From Azospirillum thermophilum (GTDB lineage Bacteria; Pseudomonadota; Alphaproteobacteria; Azospirillales; Azospirillaceae), in contig NZ_CP029353.1 of the NCBI RefSeq assembly GCF_003130795.1, positions 1,379,501-1,443,500 of the forward strand: DNA of 64,000 bases, in the 5' to 3' direction. The position numbers and the translations under genes are program-made. The notes beneath the pieces are model-generated. The model was not told where the DNA came from, did not search any database, and worked only from the letters and a program-made list of their open reading frames with translations. Shown here piece by piece: positions 31,546-40,393 of the stretch. Each line of letters starts with the position of its first letter. Position 1 is the first letter of the stretch.

Positions 31546-34197
31546 TCAGCCCGCCAGCATCTCCAGCGCCTTCTGCAGCTTGTCGCGCGCCTGGGCGGCG
31601 GCATCGCGGCGGTCGCGCTGTTCCTCGATCACGTCCTCCGGTGCCTTGGCGACGAACTGCTCGTTCGACAGCTTGGCGTCGATCTTGTCGATCTCCTTCG
31701 ACAGCTTGTCGATCTCCTTGGTCAGGCGGGCGCGCTCCTTGTCCAGGTCCACGATGCCTTCCAGCGGCAGGATCAGCGTCGCCTCGTCCAGCACGTCCTG
31801 CACGGCGCTCTTCGGAACCGGGCCGGACAGCGGCTCGACGCTCGCCAGACGGGCCATGCGCAGGATCAGGTCGCGGTGGGTGGCGAGCCGCGACAGGCTC
31901 TCCGCCGCCGGGTCCTTCAGCTTCAGCTCGATCTGCGCCGCCGGCGGGACGTTCATCTCCGACCGCATGGAGCGGACGGCGGTGATCAGCCGCACCACCC
32001 AGTCCATCTCGTCCCGCGCCGCCGGATCGATCAGATCGGCCCCGAGATCCGGCCATTCGGCGGAGATCAGGCGGTTGGCGCGCCCGGCCGACAGCTGTTC
32101 CCACAGCTCCTCGGTGATGTAGGGCATGATCGGGTGCATGATGTGCAGGATGTTGTCCAGCACCCAGGCGGTGGTCGCCCGCGTCTCCGCCTTCGCCGCC
32201 TCGTCGCTGCCGGCGAGGATCGGCTTGGTGAACTCCATGTACCAGTCGCAGAAGGTGCCCCAGGTGAACTGGTAGGCCGCACTCGCCGCCTCGTTGAACC
32301 TGTAGGCGTCGATGGCCTCCGCCACCTTCTTCGCGGCGTCGGCGAGCGCGCCGACGATCCAGCGGTTGACCGTCTGCGTCAGCCCGACCGGGCGGTAGCC
32401 GGCGACCGGCTCGCAGCCGTTCATCTGGCAGTAACGGGCGGCATTCCACAGCTTGGTCGAGAAGTTGCGGTAGCCCTCGACCCGGCTGACCGCCAGCTTG
32501 ATGTCGCGGCCCTGGGCGGCCATGGCGGCGAGCGTGAAGCGCAGCGCGTCGGTGCCGTACTGGTCGATCAGGTCCAGCGGGTCGATGACGTTGCCCTTGG
32601 ACTTCGACATCTTCTGGCCCTTCTCGTCGCGGACAAGGGCGTGGATGTAGACGGTGCGGAAGGGCACGTCCTTCATGAAGTGCAGGCCCATCATCATCAT
32701 CCGGGCGACCCAGAAGAAGATGATGTCGAAGCCCGTCACCAGCACGTCGGTCGGGTAGTAGCGCTGCAGCTCCGGCGTCTCGTCCGGCCAGCCGAGCGTC
32801 GAGAAGGGCCAGAGCGCCGATGAGAACCAGGTGTCCAGCACGTCCGGATCGCGGGTCAGTTCCACGTCCTGGCCGTAATGGGTCCTGGCGGCGGTGCGCG
32901 CCTCCTCCTCCGTCTCCTCGACGAAGAACGAGCCGTCCGGGCCGTACCAGGCCGGGATCTGGTGGCCCCACCAGAGCTGGCGGCTGATGCACCAGGGCTG
33001 GATGTTGCGCATCCACTCGAAATAGGTGTTCTCCCACTGCTTGGGCACGAACACCGTCCTGCCGGTCTCCACCGCCTCGATCGCCGGCTTGGCCAGCGTG
33101 GCGGCATCGACATACCACTGGTCGGTCAGCCAGGGCTCGATGGCGACGCCGGAACGGTCGCCGTGCGGCACCATGTGGGTGTGCGGCTCGATCTTCTCGA
33201 GCAGGCCGAGCGCCTCGATCTCGGCGACGACCTTCTTGCGCGCCTCGTAGCGGTCGAGGCCGCGATAGGCCTCCGGAACGTCGTCGCCGGTGAGGCGGGC
33301 GTCGCGGTCCATGATGTTGATGGCGGCAAGGCCGCAGCGGCGCCCGACCTCGAAGTCGTTGAAGTCGTGGGCCGGGGTGATCTTCACCGCGCCCGAGCCG
33401 GTCGCCGGGTCGGCATACTCGTCACCGACGATGGGGATGCGGCGGCCGACCAGCGGCAGGATGACGTGCCTGCCGATCAGGTCCTGGTAGCGCTCATCCT
33501 CCGGATGGACGGCGACGCCGGTATCGCCCAGCATCGTCTCCGGCCGGGTGGTGGCGACGGTGATGAAGCGGCCCTCCTCGCCCTCGATCGGGTAGCGGAA
33601 GTGCCAGAGGTTGCCCTTCACCTCCTTCTGCTCGACCTCCAGGTCGGAGATGGCGGTGTGCAGCTTGGGGTCCCAGTTGACCAGCCGCTTGTCCTTGTAG
33701 ATCAGCCCCTGCCTGTGCAGCTCGACGAACACCTTGCGGACGGCGCGGGACAGCCCCTCGTCCATGGTGAAGCGCTCCTTCGCCCAGTCGGGCGAGGCGC
33801 CGAGGCGGCGGAGCTGGCGGGTGATGGTGCTGCCGGACTCGGCCTTCCACTCCCAGACCTTTCCGACGAACTTCTCGCGGCCCAGGTCGTGGCGGGTGAC
33901 GCCCTCCTTCGCAAGGTTGCGCTCGACCACCATCTGGGTGGCGATTCCGGCATGGTCGGTGCCGGGCTGCCACAGCGTGTCGCGCCCGCGCATCCGGTTG
34001 TAGCGGATCAGCAGGTCCTGGATGGTGAAGGTCAGCGCGTGGCCCATGTGCAGGCTGCCGGTGACGTTCGGCGGCGGCATCATGATCGTGTAGGGAACGG
34101 CGTTGGAGCCGGTGTCGGCGGCGAACGCGCCCGACTCTTCCCACAGACGATAGTGCTTTTCCTCGACCTCGGCCGGCCGGTACGTCTTGTCCAACAT
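31546..34197 (-). CDS. valS: Valyl-tRNA synthetase
   Basis: 883 residues from the ATG at 34197; a GTG directly before it (34200) is also possible. [20 protein letters not shown] carries the HIGH motif (HMGH) and [18 protein letters not shown] the KMSKS motif. [15 protein letters not shown] is the ValS-type sequence and the editing domain has [19 protein letters not shown]. The C-terminal coiled coil (residues about 820-883, [19 protein letters not shown]) is the ValS tRNA-binding arm. The enzyme charges tRNA-Val. It is the last gene of the pcm-rhodanese-tolC-popZ-valS run. Confidence 0.96.
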   Translation of the reverse strand: MLDKTYRPAEVEEKHYRLWEESGAFAADTGSNAVPYTIMMPPPNVTGSLHMGHALTFTIQDLLIRYNRMRGRDTLWQPGTDHAGIATQMVVERNLAKEGVTRHDLGREKFVGKVWEWKAESGSTITRQLRRLGASPDWAKERFTMDEGLSRAVRKVFVELHRQGLIYKDKRLVNWDPKLHTAISDLEVEQKEVKGNLWHFRYPIEGEEGRFITVATTRPETMLGDTGVAVHPEDERYQDLIGRHVILPLVGRRIPIVGDEYADPATGSGAVKITPAHDFNDFEVGRRCGLAAINIMDRDARLTGDDVPEAYRGLDRYEARKKVVAEIEALGLLEKIEPHTHMVPHGDRSGVAIEPWLTDQWYVDAATLAKPAIEAVETGRTVFVPKQWENTYFEWMRNIQPWCISRQLWWGHQIPAWYGPDGSFFVEETEEEARTAARTHYGQDVELTRDPDVLDTWFSSALWPFSTLGWPDETPELQRYYPTDVLVTGFDIIFFWVARMMMMGLHFMKDVPFRTVYIHALVRDEKGQKMSKSKGNVIDPLDLIDQYGTDALRFTLAAMAAQGRDIKLAVSRVEGYRNFSTKLWNAARYCQMNGCEPVAGYRPVGLTQTVNRWIVGALADAAKKVAEAIDAYRFNEAASAAYQFTWGTFCDWYMEFTKPILAGSDEAAKAETRATTAWVLDNILHIMHPIMPYITEELWEQLSAGRANRLISAEWPDLGADLIDPAARDEMDWVVRLITAVRSMRSEMNVPPAAQIELKLKDPAAESLSRLATHRDLILRMARLASVEPLSGPVPKSAVQDVLDEATLILPLEGIVDLDKERARLTKEIDKLSKEIDKIDAKLSNEQFVAKAPEDVIEEQRDRRDAAAQARDKLQKALEMLAG

Positions 34198-34260
34198 CAC
34201 CAGGAACTTTCGCTTTGGGCCCTAATCAGACGGCGGGGCGGGCGGCGGGCGCCGCCCGGT

Positions 34261-34953
34261 TCAGAACTTCTGCGACCGCCGGATCATGCGGTCGATCTCC
34301 TGCTGGACCAGCCGCTCGACGATCGTCGGCAGATTCTCGTCCAGCCATTCCTTGAGCAACGGCTTCAACAGCTCGCGGACCACTTCCTCCACGGTGCGGA
34401 TGCCGACGGGCATCGGGCCGATGGACAGGTCGTCGCCGAGCTCGCGCGCCAGATGGGTGAAATGGTGCGAGGCATCCTCGGCGGTGCGGCGCGAGATCAG
34501 CCCGTCATCCAGGTCGAGCGCCCGCGAGCGCGGCCGGGGGCGCGGCGGCGGCTCGTCGTCGTCCTCGAACTCGTCGAAGGCCGGCATCGGCCGCTTGGGA
34601 GCGGGGCGCGGCGGCGGGGGCGGCGGTTCCGGATCCGGCATGTGGAAGGCCGGCATCGGCTCGGGCTCCGGCTCCGGGAAGGCCGGCTCGTCGGGCCAGG
34701 GATCGGGCTCCGGCTCCGCCATCGGCGGCGTGTCGTCCTCCACCATCTGGGTGAGTTCGAGCACGTCGTCATCGTCGTCGTCCATCACCGGCGGCGGCGG
34801 TGGCGGGGGCGGCGGAGGGGGAGGCGGCGGGGGCGGCGGAGGGGCGGCGCTGGTCGTCTCTGGCCGCCCGGGTTCGCCGTCTTCCGAGATGATTCGGCGA
34901 ATGGAGGCGAGGATCTCCTCCATCGACGGTTCTTGCTGATTCTTATCACTCAT
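34261..34953 (-). CDS. popZ: PopZ-like polar organising protein (DUF2497)
   Basis: 230 residues. The N-terminus has QEPSMEEILASIRRIISEDG, the conserved PopZ client-binding helix. A long acidic and proline-rich disordered middle contains a run of 18 prolines followed by MDDDDDDVLEL. The C-terminus has PLLKEWLDENLPTIVERLVQ and QEIDRMIRR, the helices that drive PopZ assembly. PopZ forms condensates at cell poles and anchors ParB/centromere complexes in alphaproteobacteria. The position between tolC and valS is conserved in relatives. The poly-proline tract is longer than I would expect and is a likely site of length variation. Confidence 0.88.
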   Translation of the reverse strand: MSDKNQQEPSMEEILASIRRIISEDGEPGRPETTSAAPPPPPPPPPPPPPPPPPPVMDDDDDDVLELTQMVEDDTPPMAEPEPDPWPDEPAFPEPEPEPMPAFHMPDPEPPPPPPRPAPKRPMPAFDEFEDDDEPPPRPRPRSRALDLDDGLISRRTAEDASHHFTHLARELGDDLSIGPMPVGIRTVEEVVRELLKPLLKEWLDENLPTIVERLVQQEIDRMIRRSQKF

Positions 34954-35040
34954 CGTGGCAAACCCAGAACGTCATCGAACCGCAACCACCCTGCCCCGGC
35001 GACACTAGGACAGGCCAGGACAAAAAGCCACCAGACAAGA

Positions 35041-35062
35041 ACGGCCCGCCGAGGCGGGCCGT
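35041..35062 (-). terminator. Hairpin downstream of tolC
   Basis: ACGGCCCGC and GCGGGCCGT form a perfect 9-base stem with a CGAG loop immediately after the tolC stop (35068). On the minus strand the following sequence TTCTTGTCTGG is only weakly U-rich, with TTTTT about 20 bases later, so it may terminate weakly or act as a 3' stabiliser before popZ. Confidence 0.6.
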
Positions 35063-35067
35063 CTGGA

Positions 35068-36459
35068 TCACTCCGACACCTCGGTGCCGAACCACTTGTT
35101 CCGTGTCTTGTCGTAGTTGGCCTTGGGGTCATAATACTGCACCGGCAGGCTGAGCTGCTGGGCGGTCAACTGACCCGTCGCGGCGAGCACGTTGAAGGCG
35201 GCGACCATCTCGTCGCGCTGGGCGCGCACCAGGAAGACGCGGGCGTTGAGCAGTTCCTGCTCCTGGTTCAGCACGTCGAGAACCGTGCGGGAACCGACCT
35301 GCGCCTCCTGCCGGACGCCCTCCAGGGCGATTTCCGCCGCCTTGATCTGGGCGGAGTAGGACTCGATGCTCGCCCGGGCGGTCTGCAGCGACTGCCATGC
35401 GCTGATCGCCGATTCGGAAACCTGGCGGCGGGCTTCCTCGATCTGCAGGCGGGCCTGGTTGGCGGTCTGCTTGGCCTCGCGGACAAGCGCCTCCGGCTGG
35501 CCGGCCTGGTAGAGCGGGATGGTGACCTGGGCCACCACCTGGGCGCTGTCCTGGCGGTTCAGCTCGATGCCCGACGTGCGGCCGGGGTCGAAGGTCCGGG
35601 TGCCCTGGGCGGTCACGTTGACCGACGGCAGGAGACGGCCGAACTGCTGGTCCACCGCGGCCTGCTGCGCCGACTCGGAATAGGAGGCGGCGAGCACGCT
35701 CGGGTTGTTGGCGCGGGCCATCTCGACCAGCTCGTCCAGCGTCGCCGGCAGCTTGAACTTCGGTTTCGGCGCCTTGAGCTGCTGGCCGGGGGAGGTGCCG
35801 ATCACGCGCTCGTAGGTGGCGCGCACCGACTTGAGCTGGCCTTCCGCGGAAATGCGCGAGGCGATGGCGCCGGCCAGGCGCGACTCGGACTGGCTGACGT
35901 CGGTGCGGGTGTACTCGCCGACGCGGAAACGGTCGCGCGCGGCCTCGAGCTGGCGGCGCAGCACCTGCTCGTTGTTGATCTGCAACTGCAGCACGGCCTG
36001 GTTCATCACCACGTCGAGATAGGCCTGGGCGGCGGTGAGCAGCACCTGCTGTTCGGAGGAGATCAGCGAGGCGCGCTGCGCCTCGACCAGCCGCTCGGCC
36101 CGGCGGACGGCGGGGCCTACCGTGGGATCGTAGACGGGCTGGGTGGCGCTGAGCCCTACGGTCTTCGGGTTGTACTCGGTCCCGCTGCTGCCGCCGCTGA
36201 ACTTCGCCTCGCCGGCGGTTCGGCCGATCGAGGCGGTGGCACGGACGGTCGGACGGTAGCCGGACAGGGCCTGCGGCACGCCTTCGTCGACCGCGCGCAG
36301 GCGGGCCCGCTGGGCGCCCAGCGTCGGGTTGTTGCCATAGGCCTGGGCAAGCGCCTGTTCGAGGGTCTGCGCCCACGCGCCATCGGCACCGATGACGGTC
36401 ACGCCGAGGGTCAACGCGGTCGCCAGCAACCGGCGCGCAAAACGGCTTCGCATGGTCAT
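35068..36459 (-). CDS. tolC: TolC family outer membrane efflux channel
   Basis: 463 residues from the ATG at 36459 (or 36453). The signal peptide is RRLLATALTLGVTVIGADGA with cleavage near AWA|QT. The mature start TLEQALAQAYGNNPTLGAQR, the repeated YxxxRAxYEYV-like coiled helices and SLISSEQQVLLTAAQAYLDV are typical of TolC/CyaE channels; GSRTVLDVLNQEQELLNARV is the second-repeat signature. It forms a trimer spanning the outer membrane and periplasm for type I secretion or drug efflux. It follows the rhodanese gene by two bases. Confidence 0.93.
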   Translation of the reverse strand: MTMRSRFARRLLATALTLGVTVIGADGAWAQTLEQALAQAYGNNPTLGAQRARLRAVDEGVPQALSGYRPTVRATASIGRTAGEAKFSGGSSGTEYNPKTVGLSATQPVYDPTVGPAVRRAERLVEAQRASLISSEQQVLLTAAQAYLDVVMNQAVLQLQINNEQVLRRQLEAARDRFRVGEYTRTDVSQSESRLAGAIASRISAEGQLKSVRATYERVIGTSPGQQLKAPKPKFKLPATLDELVEMARANNPSVLAASYSESAQQAAVDQQFGRLLPSVNVTAQGTRTFDPGRTSGIELNRQDSAQVVAQVTIPLYQAGQPEALVREAKQTANQARLQIEEARRQVSESAISAWQSLQTARASIESYSAQIKAAEIALEGVRQEAQVGSRTVLDVLNQEQELLNARVFLVRAQRDEMVAAFNVLAATGQLTAQQLSLPVQYYDPKANYDKTRNKWFGTEVSE

Positions 36460-36461
36460 GT

Positions 36462-36788
36462 TCAGTAGACCTTCATGTTCGGGTCGATTTGCCTTGCCCA
36501 CGCATCGACGCCACCGCCCAGATTGGTGACGCGATCGAAGCCACGCATCCGCAGCCACATGGTCGCTTGCGCGCTGCGGCCGCCATGGTGGCACACGACG
36601 ATGATGTCACGGTCGGCGGGAAGCTCGGACACCCGCTCCGGCAGGGTCGCCAGAGGCATCAGGACGCTCCCCCCGATCGCGCAGATGTCCCGTTCCCACG
36701 GCTCGCGCACGTCGAGGAGGAAGGGGGTCTCGCCGGCCTTCAGGCGCCGGTCCAGCTCCTCCACCTCGATCTCGAACGGAACGGCCAT
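36462..36788 (-). CDS. Single-domain rhodanese
   Basis: 108 residues. PFLLDVREPWERDI is the first rhodanese motif and VVCHHGGRSAQATMWLRMRG holds the catalytic cysteine loop (CHHGGRS). GFDRVTNLGGGVDAWA is the typical C-terminus. It transfers sulfane sulfur in family terms; its acceptor is unknown. It stands between pcm and tolC, a conserved arrangement in Rhodospirillales-like genomes. Confidence 0.92.
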   Translation of the reverse strand: MAVPFEIEVEELDRRLKAGETPFLLDVREPWERDICAIGGSVLMPLATLPERVSELPADRDIIVVCHHGGRSAQATMWLRMRGFDRVTNLGGGVDAWARQIDPNMKVY

Positions 36789-36908
36789 GGGCTCCTACCC
36801 CTGCGTGGACTCGGCTGAACTCACTCGTACCCAGGAAAGGACGGCCTGCGACAAAAAAGCAAACCAAAACGTCAGCGGGACCTTTGCGGCCCGCCGGAGC
36901 GCGTTGGA

Positions 36909-37565
36909 TCAGAACACGAAGGCGGGCTTCGGCTCGAATCCCGGGAGGGTCCGGGGGTGCGCCTCGAACAGAATGCGGTGCGAAACCACCCCGCCGATTC
37001 GCTGATAGAGCCGGACCGAACCGACGCCGTTGTCGTTCAGCACGGGGGCGACCAGACGGCCGCCCTCGGCGAGTTGGTCGAGCAGCGCGTCGGGGATGTG
37101 GGCGACGGTGCCCTCGACGACGATGACGTCGTAGGGCGCCTTGGCCGCGTGGCCGCCGGTCATGTCGCCGGCGACGACGGCCGCGTTGGCGATGCCGGTG
37201 GCCGACAGCGCCGCGGAGGCCCGGGCGACCAGATCCGGGTCGGAATCGAGGCCGACCACGCTGGCGCCGAGCCGGGCCAGGACGGCGGTCGAATAGCCGC
37301 CGGCGCAGCCGACATCCAGCACCGTCTCCGTTTCGCCGACGCCCGCTTCCTGCAGCATGCGGGCGAAGACCATCGGCTCCATCACGAAGCGGCCCTTCCC
37401 GATCGGCAGGTCGTCGTCGACATAGGCGATGCCGCGGACCGATTCCGGCACGAACTGCTCGCGCGGGAGCTCGGACATCGCCTCGACGAGGCGATGATCG
37501 GTCACCTTGTTCGGGCGGATCTGGCCTTCGACCATGTGGAAACGGGCGGCGGCGTAATCGGTCAT
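36909..37565 (-). CDS. pcm: Protein-L-isoaspartate O-methyltransferase family protein
   Basis: 218 residues. MVEGQIRPNKVTDHRLVEAM and FVPESVRGIAYVDDDLPIGKG are typical of the alphaproteobacterial PCMT-like family; VLDVGCAGGYSTAVLARLGA is the SAM-binding motif I. Family enzymes methylate isoaspartyl residues for repair, although this subgroup lacks experimental work I can point to. It is the first gene of the pcm-rhodanese-tolC-popZ-valS run, and divergent from the tRNA-Cys gene. Confidence 0.87.
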   Translation of the reverse strand: MTDYAAARFHMVEGQIRPNKVTDHRLVEAMSELPREQFVPESVRGIAYVDDDLPIGKGRFVMEPMVFARMLQEAGVGETETVLDVGCAGGYSTAVLARLGASVVGLDSDPDLVARASAALSATGIANAAVVAGDMTGGHAAKAPYDVIVVEGTVAHIPDALLDQLAEGGRLVAPVLNDNGVGSVRLYQRIGGVVSHRILFEAHPRTLPGFEPKPAFVF

Positions 37566-37741
37566 GGCGATCGCTTATGGATTTGTTGGGACGGCGAGGG
37601 GCGCCAAGCCGACTGCAACGGCTTTGCTGCCATGACGGCTATATATCCGCAAACACGCGCGAAACACAACGCCGCAACGCCCGCGGGGCGGCTGTCCAAG
37701 GCGTCGCACCCGGGCAGGTGAAAATACCCTCACCATTCGCC

Positions 37742-37770
37742 TTGACCTGCACCGCCCTGGCGGCTATACC
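37742..37770 (+). promoter_or_regulatory. Sigma-70 promoter of tRNA-Cys
   Basis: TTGACC at 37742-37747 and TATACC at 37765-37770 are separated by 17 bases. The predicted start near 37777 is about 47 bases before the mature tRNA 5' end. Confidence 0.7.
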
Positions 37771-37823
37771 AGCGCTCCCACACTGCAGCGCCCCCCGCAA
37801 GGGTGGCGCCGGATACCAAGGAT

Positions 37824-37897
37824 GGCGCGGTGGCAGAGTGGTGATGCAGCGGACTGCAAATCCGTGTACGTGGGTTCGATTCCCGCCCGTGCCTCCA
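37824..37897 (+). tRNA. tRNA-Cys (anticodon GCA)
   Basis: 74 bases. The acceptor arm GGCGCGG pairs with CCGTGCC (one G-U). The anticodon loop is CTGCAAA with GCA; the T loop is GTTCGAT. The discriminator is T and CCA is encoded at 37895-37897. Confidence 0.97.
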
Positions 37898-37953
37898 TCC
37901 TTACCCCTGGCCGTGCCGGGGTGGCCGCGAAACAGTGGCGACGGGATTGCAAG

Positions 37954-37977
37954 AGCCTCGCGTGAGCGGGGCTTTTT
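37954..37977 (+). terminator. Intrinsic terminator of tRNA-Cys
   Basis: AGCCTCGC and GCGGGGCT form an 8-base stem (one G-T) with a GTGA loop, followed by TTTTTCGTTTTT. Confidence 0.85.
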
Positions 37978-38064
37978 CGTTTTTGCCCTCCCGGTCCGGC
38001 GGCTCCCGTCCTTGCGACTATAGGGCGCCCGACCGGCCGGCGAGCGCCCTCCCCCACAGTGCTT

Positions 38065-38829
38065 CTAACCGTCGGTAGCCGCGGGAGCGGGAGCAGCCGG
38101 GACGACCTGCGGGGCTGCCGGCGCGGGGACCGGGCTGGTGGCGAAGGGCGACGACGGGTCGACCGCCGATGGCGCGAGCTGGACCGGGGCTGCCGGATTG
38201 CCCTGCCCGTCAGGCTGCGCCTGCGGCCTGGCTGGCTCCGGCGCCGGGGCGGGCTTGGCCTCCTCCGCCGTCTTCGGCTTTTCCGCCGCCGGCTTGGCAG
38301 CCTCGGTCTTGGCGGGATCGGTCTTGGCGGGATCGGCCGCGGCCGGATCCACGGGGCTGGAATAGTCGGGGATGATGCGCGCCTGGGCGCCGCCGATCAC
38401 CAGCACCTTCTGCCCGATGGGCAGCGGCTTCGGCTCGCGCTGAGTCACCGACACCATCTCGCCGTTCGGCTTGCGGACGATGTACTCCCAGCCGGTGGTG
38501 TCGCCGGTGATGTGCTCCAGCGTCGTGCCGACGATGCTGCCGAGCGCGGTGCCGCCGACCGTGCCGAGCGCGGAGTTCATCCCGCCCGTGCCGACCTGCG
38601 CGCCGAGGATGCCGCCGGCGGCCCCGCCGGAGACGGCGCCGACAGTGCCGCCGGCGCTGATGGAGACCTCGCGGAAACCGACGACCACGCCGGTCTCCAC
38701 CTTGTTGGTCTGCTGGACCGCGCTGCCGGAATAGGTGTTCGGCGAGTAGTCCGATGTGCAACCTGCGAGGCCGACGATCACAGCGGCGCGCAGGCAGAGC
38801 GAAACTGTACGAAGCAAGAGGAGAACCAT
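38065..38829 (-). CDS. Glycine-zipper outer membrane lipoprotein (17-kDa antigen/SlyB-like)
   Basis: 254 residues from the ATG at 38829. The signal segment ends in the lipobox VGLAGCTSD. Residues about 55-105 are a glycine-zipper membrane stretch (GGTVGAVSGGAAGGILGAQV, then GTVGGTALGSIVGT), as in SlyB and rickettsial 17-kDa antigens. After it comes YIVRKPNGEMVSVTQRE, a short C-terminal domain of that family. The last 90 residues are a low-complexity Pro/Ala/Lys tail with DPAKTDPAKTEAAKP repeats, likely periplasmic spacer. It is probably an outer-membrane lipoprotein that helps envelope integrity. Confidence 0.8.
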   Translation of the reverse strand: MVLLLLRTVSLCLRAAVIVGLAGCTSDYSPNTYSGSAVQQTNKVETGVVVGFREVSISAGGTVGAVSGGAAGGILGAQVGTGGMNSALGTVGGTALGSIVGTTLEHITGDTTGWEYIVRKPNGEMVSVTQREPKPLPIGQKVLVIGGAQARIIPDYSSPVDPAAADPAKTDPAKTEAAKPAAEKPKTAEEAKPAPAPEPARPQAQPDGQGNPAAPVQLAPSAVDPSSPFATSPVPAPAAPQVVPAAPAPAATDG

Positions 38830-38965
38830 CCGCTTGGTGACCTGAAGGCTGTGATAGGCGATGGCGGGGGCAAAGTCACACGACATTTTATGGAGTCGGC
38901 CATGCCCGGGCGCAGGCGTGGCCGGACAGTTGGCCGGACGGACGAAAATTTTTGTGCAATAGGGC

Positions 38966-38993
38966 TTGGCAGAGGCCGAAGCTTTGTTTATAA
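38966..38993 (+). promoter_or_regulatory. Sigma-70-like promoter of tRNA-Asn
   Basis: TTGGCA at 38966-38971 and TTATAA at 38988-38993 with 16 bases between them; the tRNA begins at 39053. Confidence 0.55.
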
Positions 38994-39052
38994 GCCCGCC
39001 CACGCCAGCGACGACACAACGTCGACGGCGCCCGCCGCAAAGGCGGTCCTGA

Positions 39053-39128
39053 TCCCGGTTAGCTCAGTCGGTAGAGCAGCGGACTGTTAATCCGCGTGTC
39101 GCTGGTTCGAGTCCAGCACCGGGAGCCA
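39053..39128 (+). tRNA. tRNA-Asn (anticodon GTT)
   Basis: 76 bases. Acceptor arm TCCCGGT pairs with ACCGGGA; D arm AGCTCAGTCGGTAGAGC; anticodon loop CTGTTAA with GTT; T loop GTTCGAG. Discriminator G and encoded CCA at 39126-39128. Confidence 0.97.
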
Positions 39129-39136
39129 ATCTGATG

Positions 39137-39170
39137 AAGGCCGGAAGCCAGCGCTTCCGGCCTTTTTCTT
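39137..39170 (+). terminator. Intrinsic terminator of tRNA-Asn
   Basis: A 12-base perfect stem AAGGCCGGAAGC / GCTTCCGGCCTT with a CAGC loop, followed by TTTTCTTTT. Confidence 0.9.
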
Positions 39171-39414
39171 TTCCCGCCATTCCCTGCCGGCCGCCGGTCC
39201 GGTTCGCGCGCGGCCCCGCCTGCGGCGTCAATGCGCCGGCGGAGCCATTGTTCCGCGATCCGGTGCGGCTAAGCCGGCACGGCCGGCCCTGCGGCCAAAA
39301 GACACCTCACCCCTCTCCGAATCGGACGGTTATCCCGGCCGATAGCAGGCGTATACTGGCGGAAGGTTGGTGTCACACCGGTTTTCCCCCTCTCGTCACG
39401 GATGGAGGGTTGCC

Positions 39415-39678
39415 ATGTTCCGGCCTTATGGATTGCGCTCTTTCGGGGCCGCCCATCCCGGCGGCCAGTTGAACGGCGGCCATCTCAACCGCGGGTTCGG
39501 CGGCGGTGCCGGCGATCATCGCGGCGACGGCTGGCTCGGGGCGGCGGTGCTGTTCCTGGTCGCCGTGGTCGCGGCGCTCGCCATCCTCAGCGTCGACTGG
39601 CGCGCCGCGTCGCACGATGACGGGCCGGTCTTCCGGGAAGGGTCCCGGCCGATGCTGATGACGCCGATGCCGCGCTGA
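39415..39678 (+). CDS. Small single-pass membrane protein
   Basis: 87 residues from the ATG at 39415, which has a GGAGGG site five bases upstream. A Gly/His/Arg-rich N-terminal 45 residues (GGHLNRGFGGGAGDHRGDGW) precede one membrane helix (LGAAVLFLVAVVAALAILSV) and a short polar tail. Not recognised. The 286 bases upstream, after the tRNA-Asn terminator, show no other gene. Confidence 0.6.
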   Translation: MFRPYGLRSFGAAHPGGQLNGGHLNRGFGGGAGDHRGDGWLGAAVLFLVAVVAALAILSVDWRAASHDDGPVFREGSRPMLMTPMPR

Positions 39679-39722
39679 GGCTGTCGGCCCAGGCTGTCGG
39701 CCCACGGCCCGTTCGGTGCGGG

Positions 39723-39956
39723 CTACTCGATGTATGCGTCGCCGGTGTCGGCTTCCCCCAGCTCGTCCGGCGAAGGGAGGATCACGCGCTTCCACTCGCC
39801 GCACCAGTCGGTCGACAGGGTGATGGGGAAGCTGCCCTCCGGGCTGCGCGGGGTCACCACGGGAGGAAAGCGGCGGCAAGTGCCTTTCGGCCCCCGCTGG
39901 CGCAGCCCCTGCCCCTCCCAGTAACGACAGGTGTAGCAGGTCTCGGTTCGCTTCAT
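39723..39956 (-). CDS. Small Cys-containing hypothetical protein
   Basis: 77 residues: MKRTETCYTCRYWEGQGLRQ then RGPKGTCRRFPP, and later STDWCGEW. The spacing CxxC-x16-C plus DWCGEW resembles small proteins with a metal- or Fe-S-binding CYTCRYWE motif seen next to phage or stress genes; no function is known. It converges with the 87-residue gene (44 bases between stops). Confidence 0.65.
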   Translation of the reverse strand: MKRTETCYTCRYWEGQGLRQRGPKGTCRRFPPVVTPRSPEGSFPITLSTDWCGEWKRVILPSPDELGEADTGDAYIE

Positions 39957-40011
39957 CTGGCATCCGTCTGCGGCGGCCGCGCGGCAGGGCGTATCCCGGA
40001 GGATCGCAGCC

Positions 40012-40188
40012 TCAGTCCCGCGGCGGTTTCGCCGGCCTCATCTCATCGGAGCACTTGGCGTAATACGCTTTGATGTCCGCGTCCAGATCCCGGCGGCGGC
40101 GCCCCTCCTCCGAATCGTCCGGCGCCGAGGACAGGCGCTGGAATTCGGCGACGGCGCGTTCGAGTTCGGTCTCGCTGTTGATCGTCAT
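40012..40188 (-). CDS. Small acidic-helical hypothetical protein
   Basis: 58 residues from the ATG at 40188 with GGAAGAAG upstream: MTINSETELERAVAEFQRLS, then DDSEEGRRRRDLDADIKAYY. It is predicted to be one or two charged helices. The size and start signal support a real gene. Not recognised. It is divergent from the HtrA-like gene. Confidence 0.55.
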   Translation of the reverse strand: MTINSETELERAVAEFQRLSSAPDDSEEGRRRRDLDADIKAYYAKCSDEMRPAKPPRD

Positions 40189-40393
40189 GGCTGCTTCTTC
40201 CCTTCTTGCATGTCCGGTTGGGCATATCCGGCCGGGCATGTCCGGCCGGCGGTGTCCCCTGCACAACAGCTCCGGCCCCGGCCAAGTTTCCTGCGCGGAG
40301 CCGAATCCCGGCACGCCGTCCTTGCCATGGGCTGCGGGCGGAGCAATGTCATGGAGTGGCACCGGTCCAGGTGCGCGCAGGCGGGAGGGCGGC

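Noticed and set aside
32878..36468. Open frame of about 1200 codons on the plus strand
   Set aside because: It is antisense to valS, popZ and tolC with no recognisable domain.
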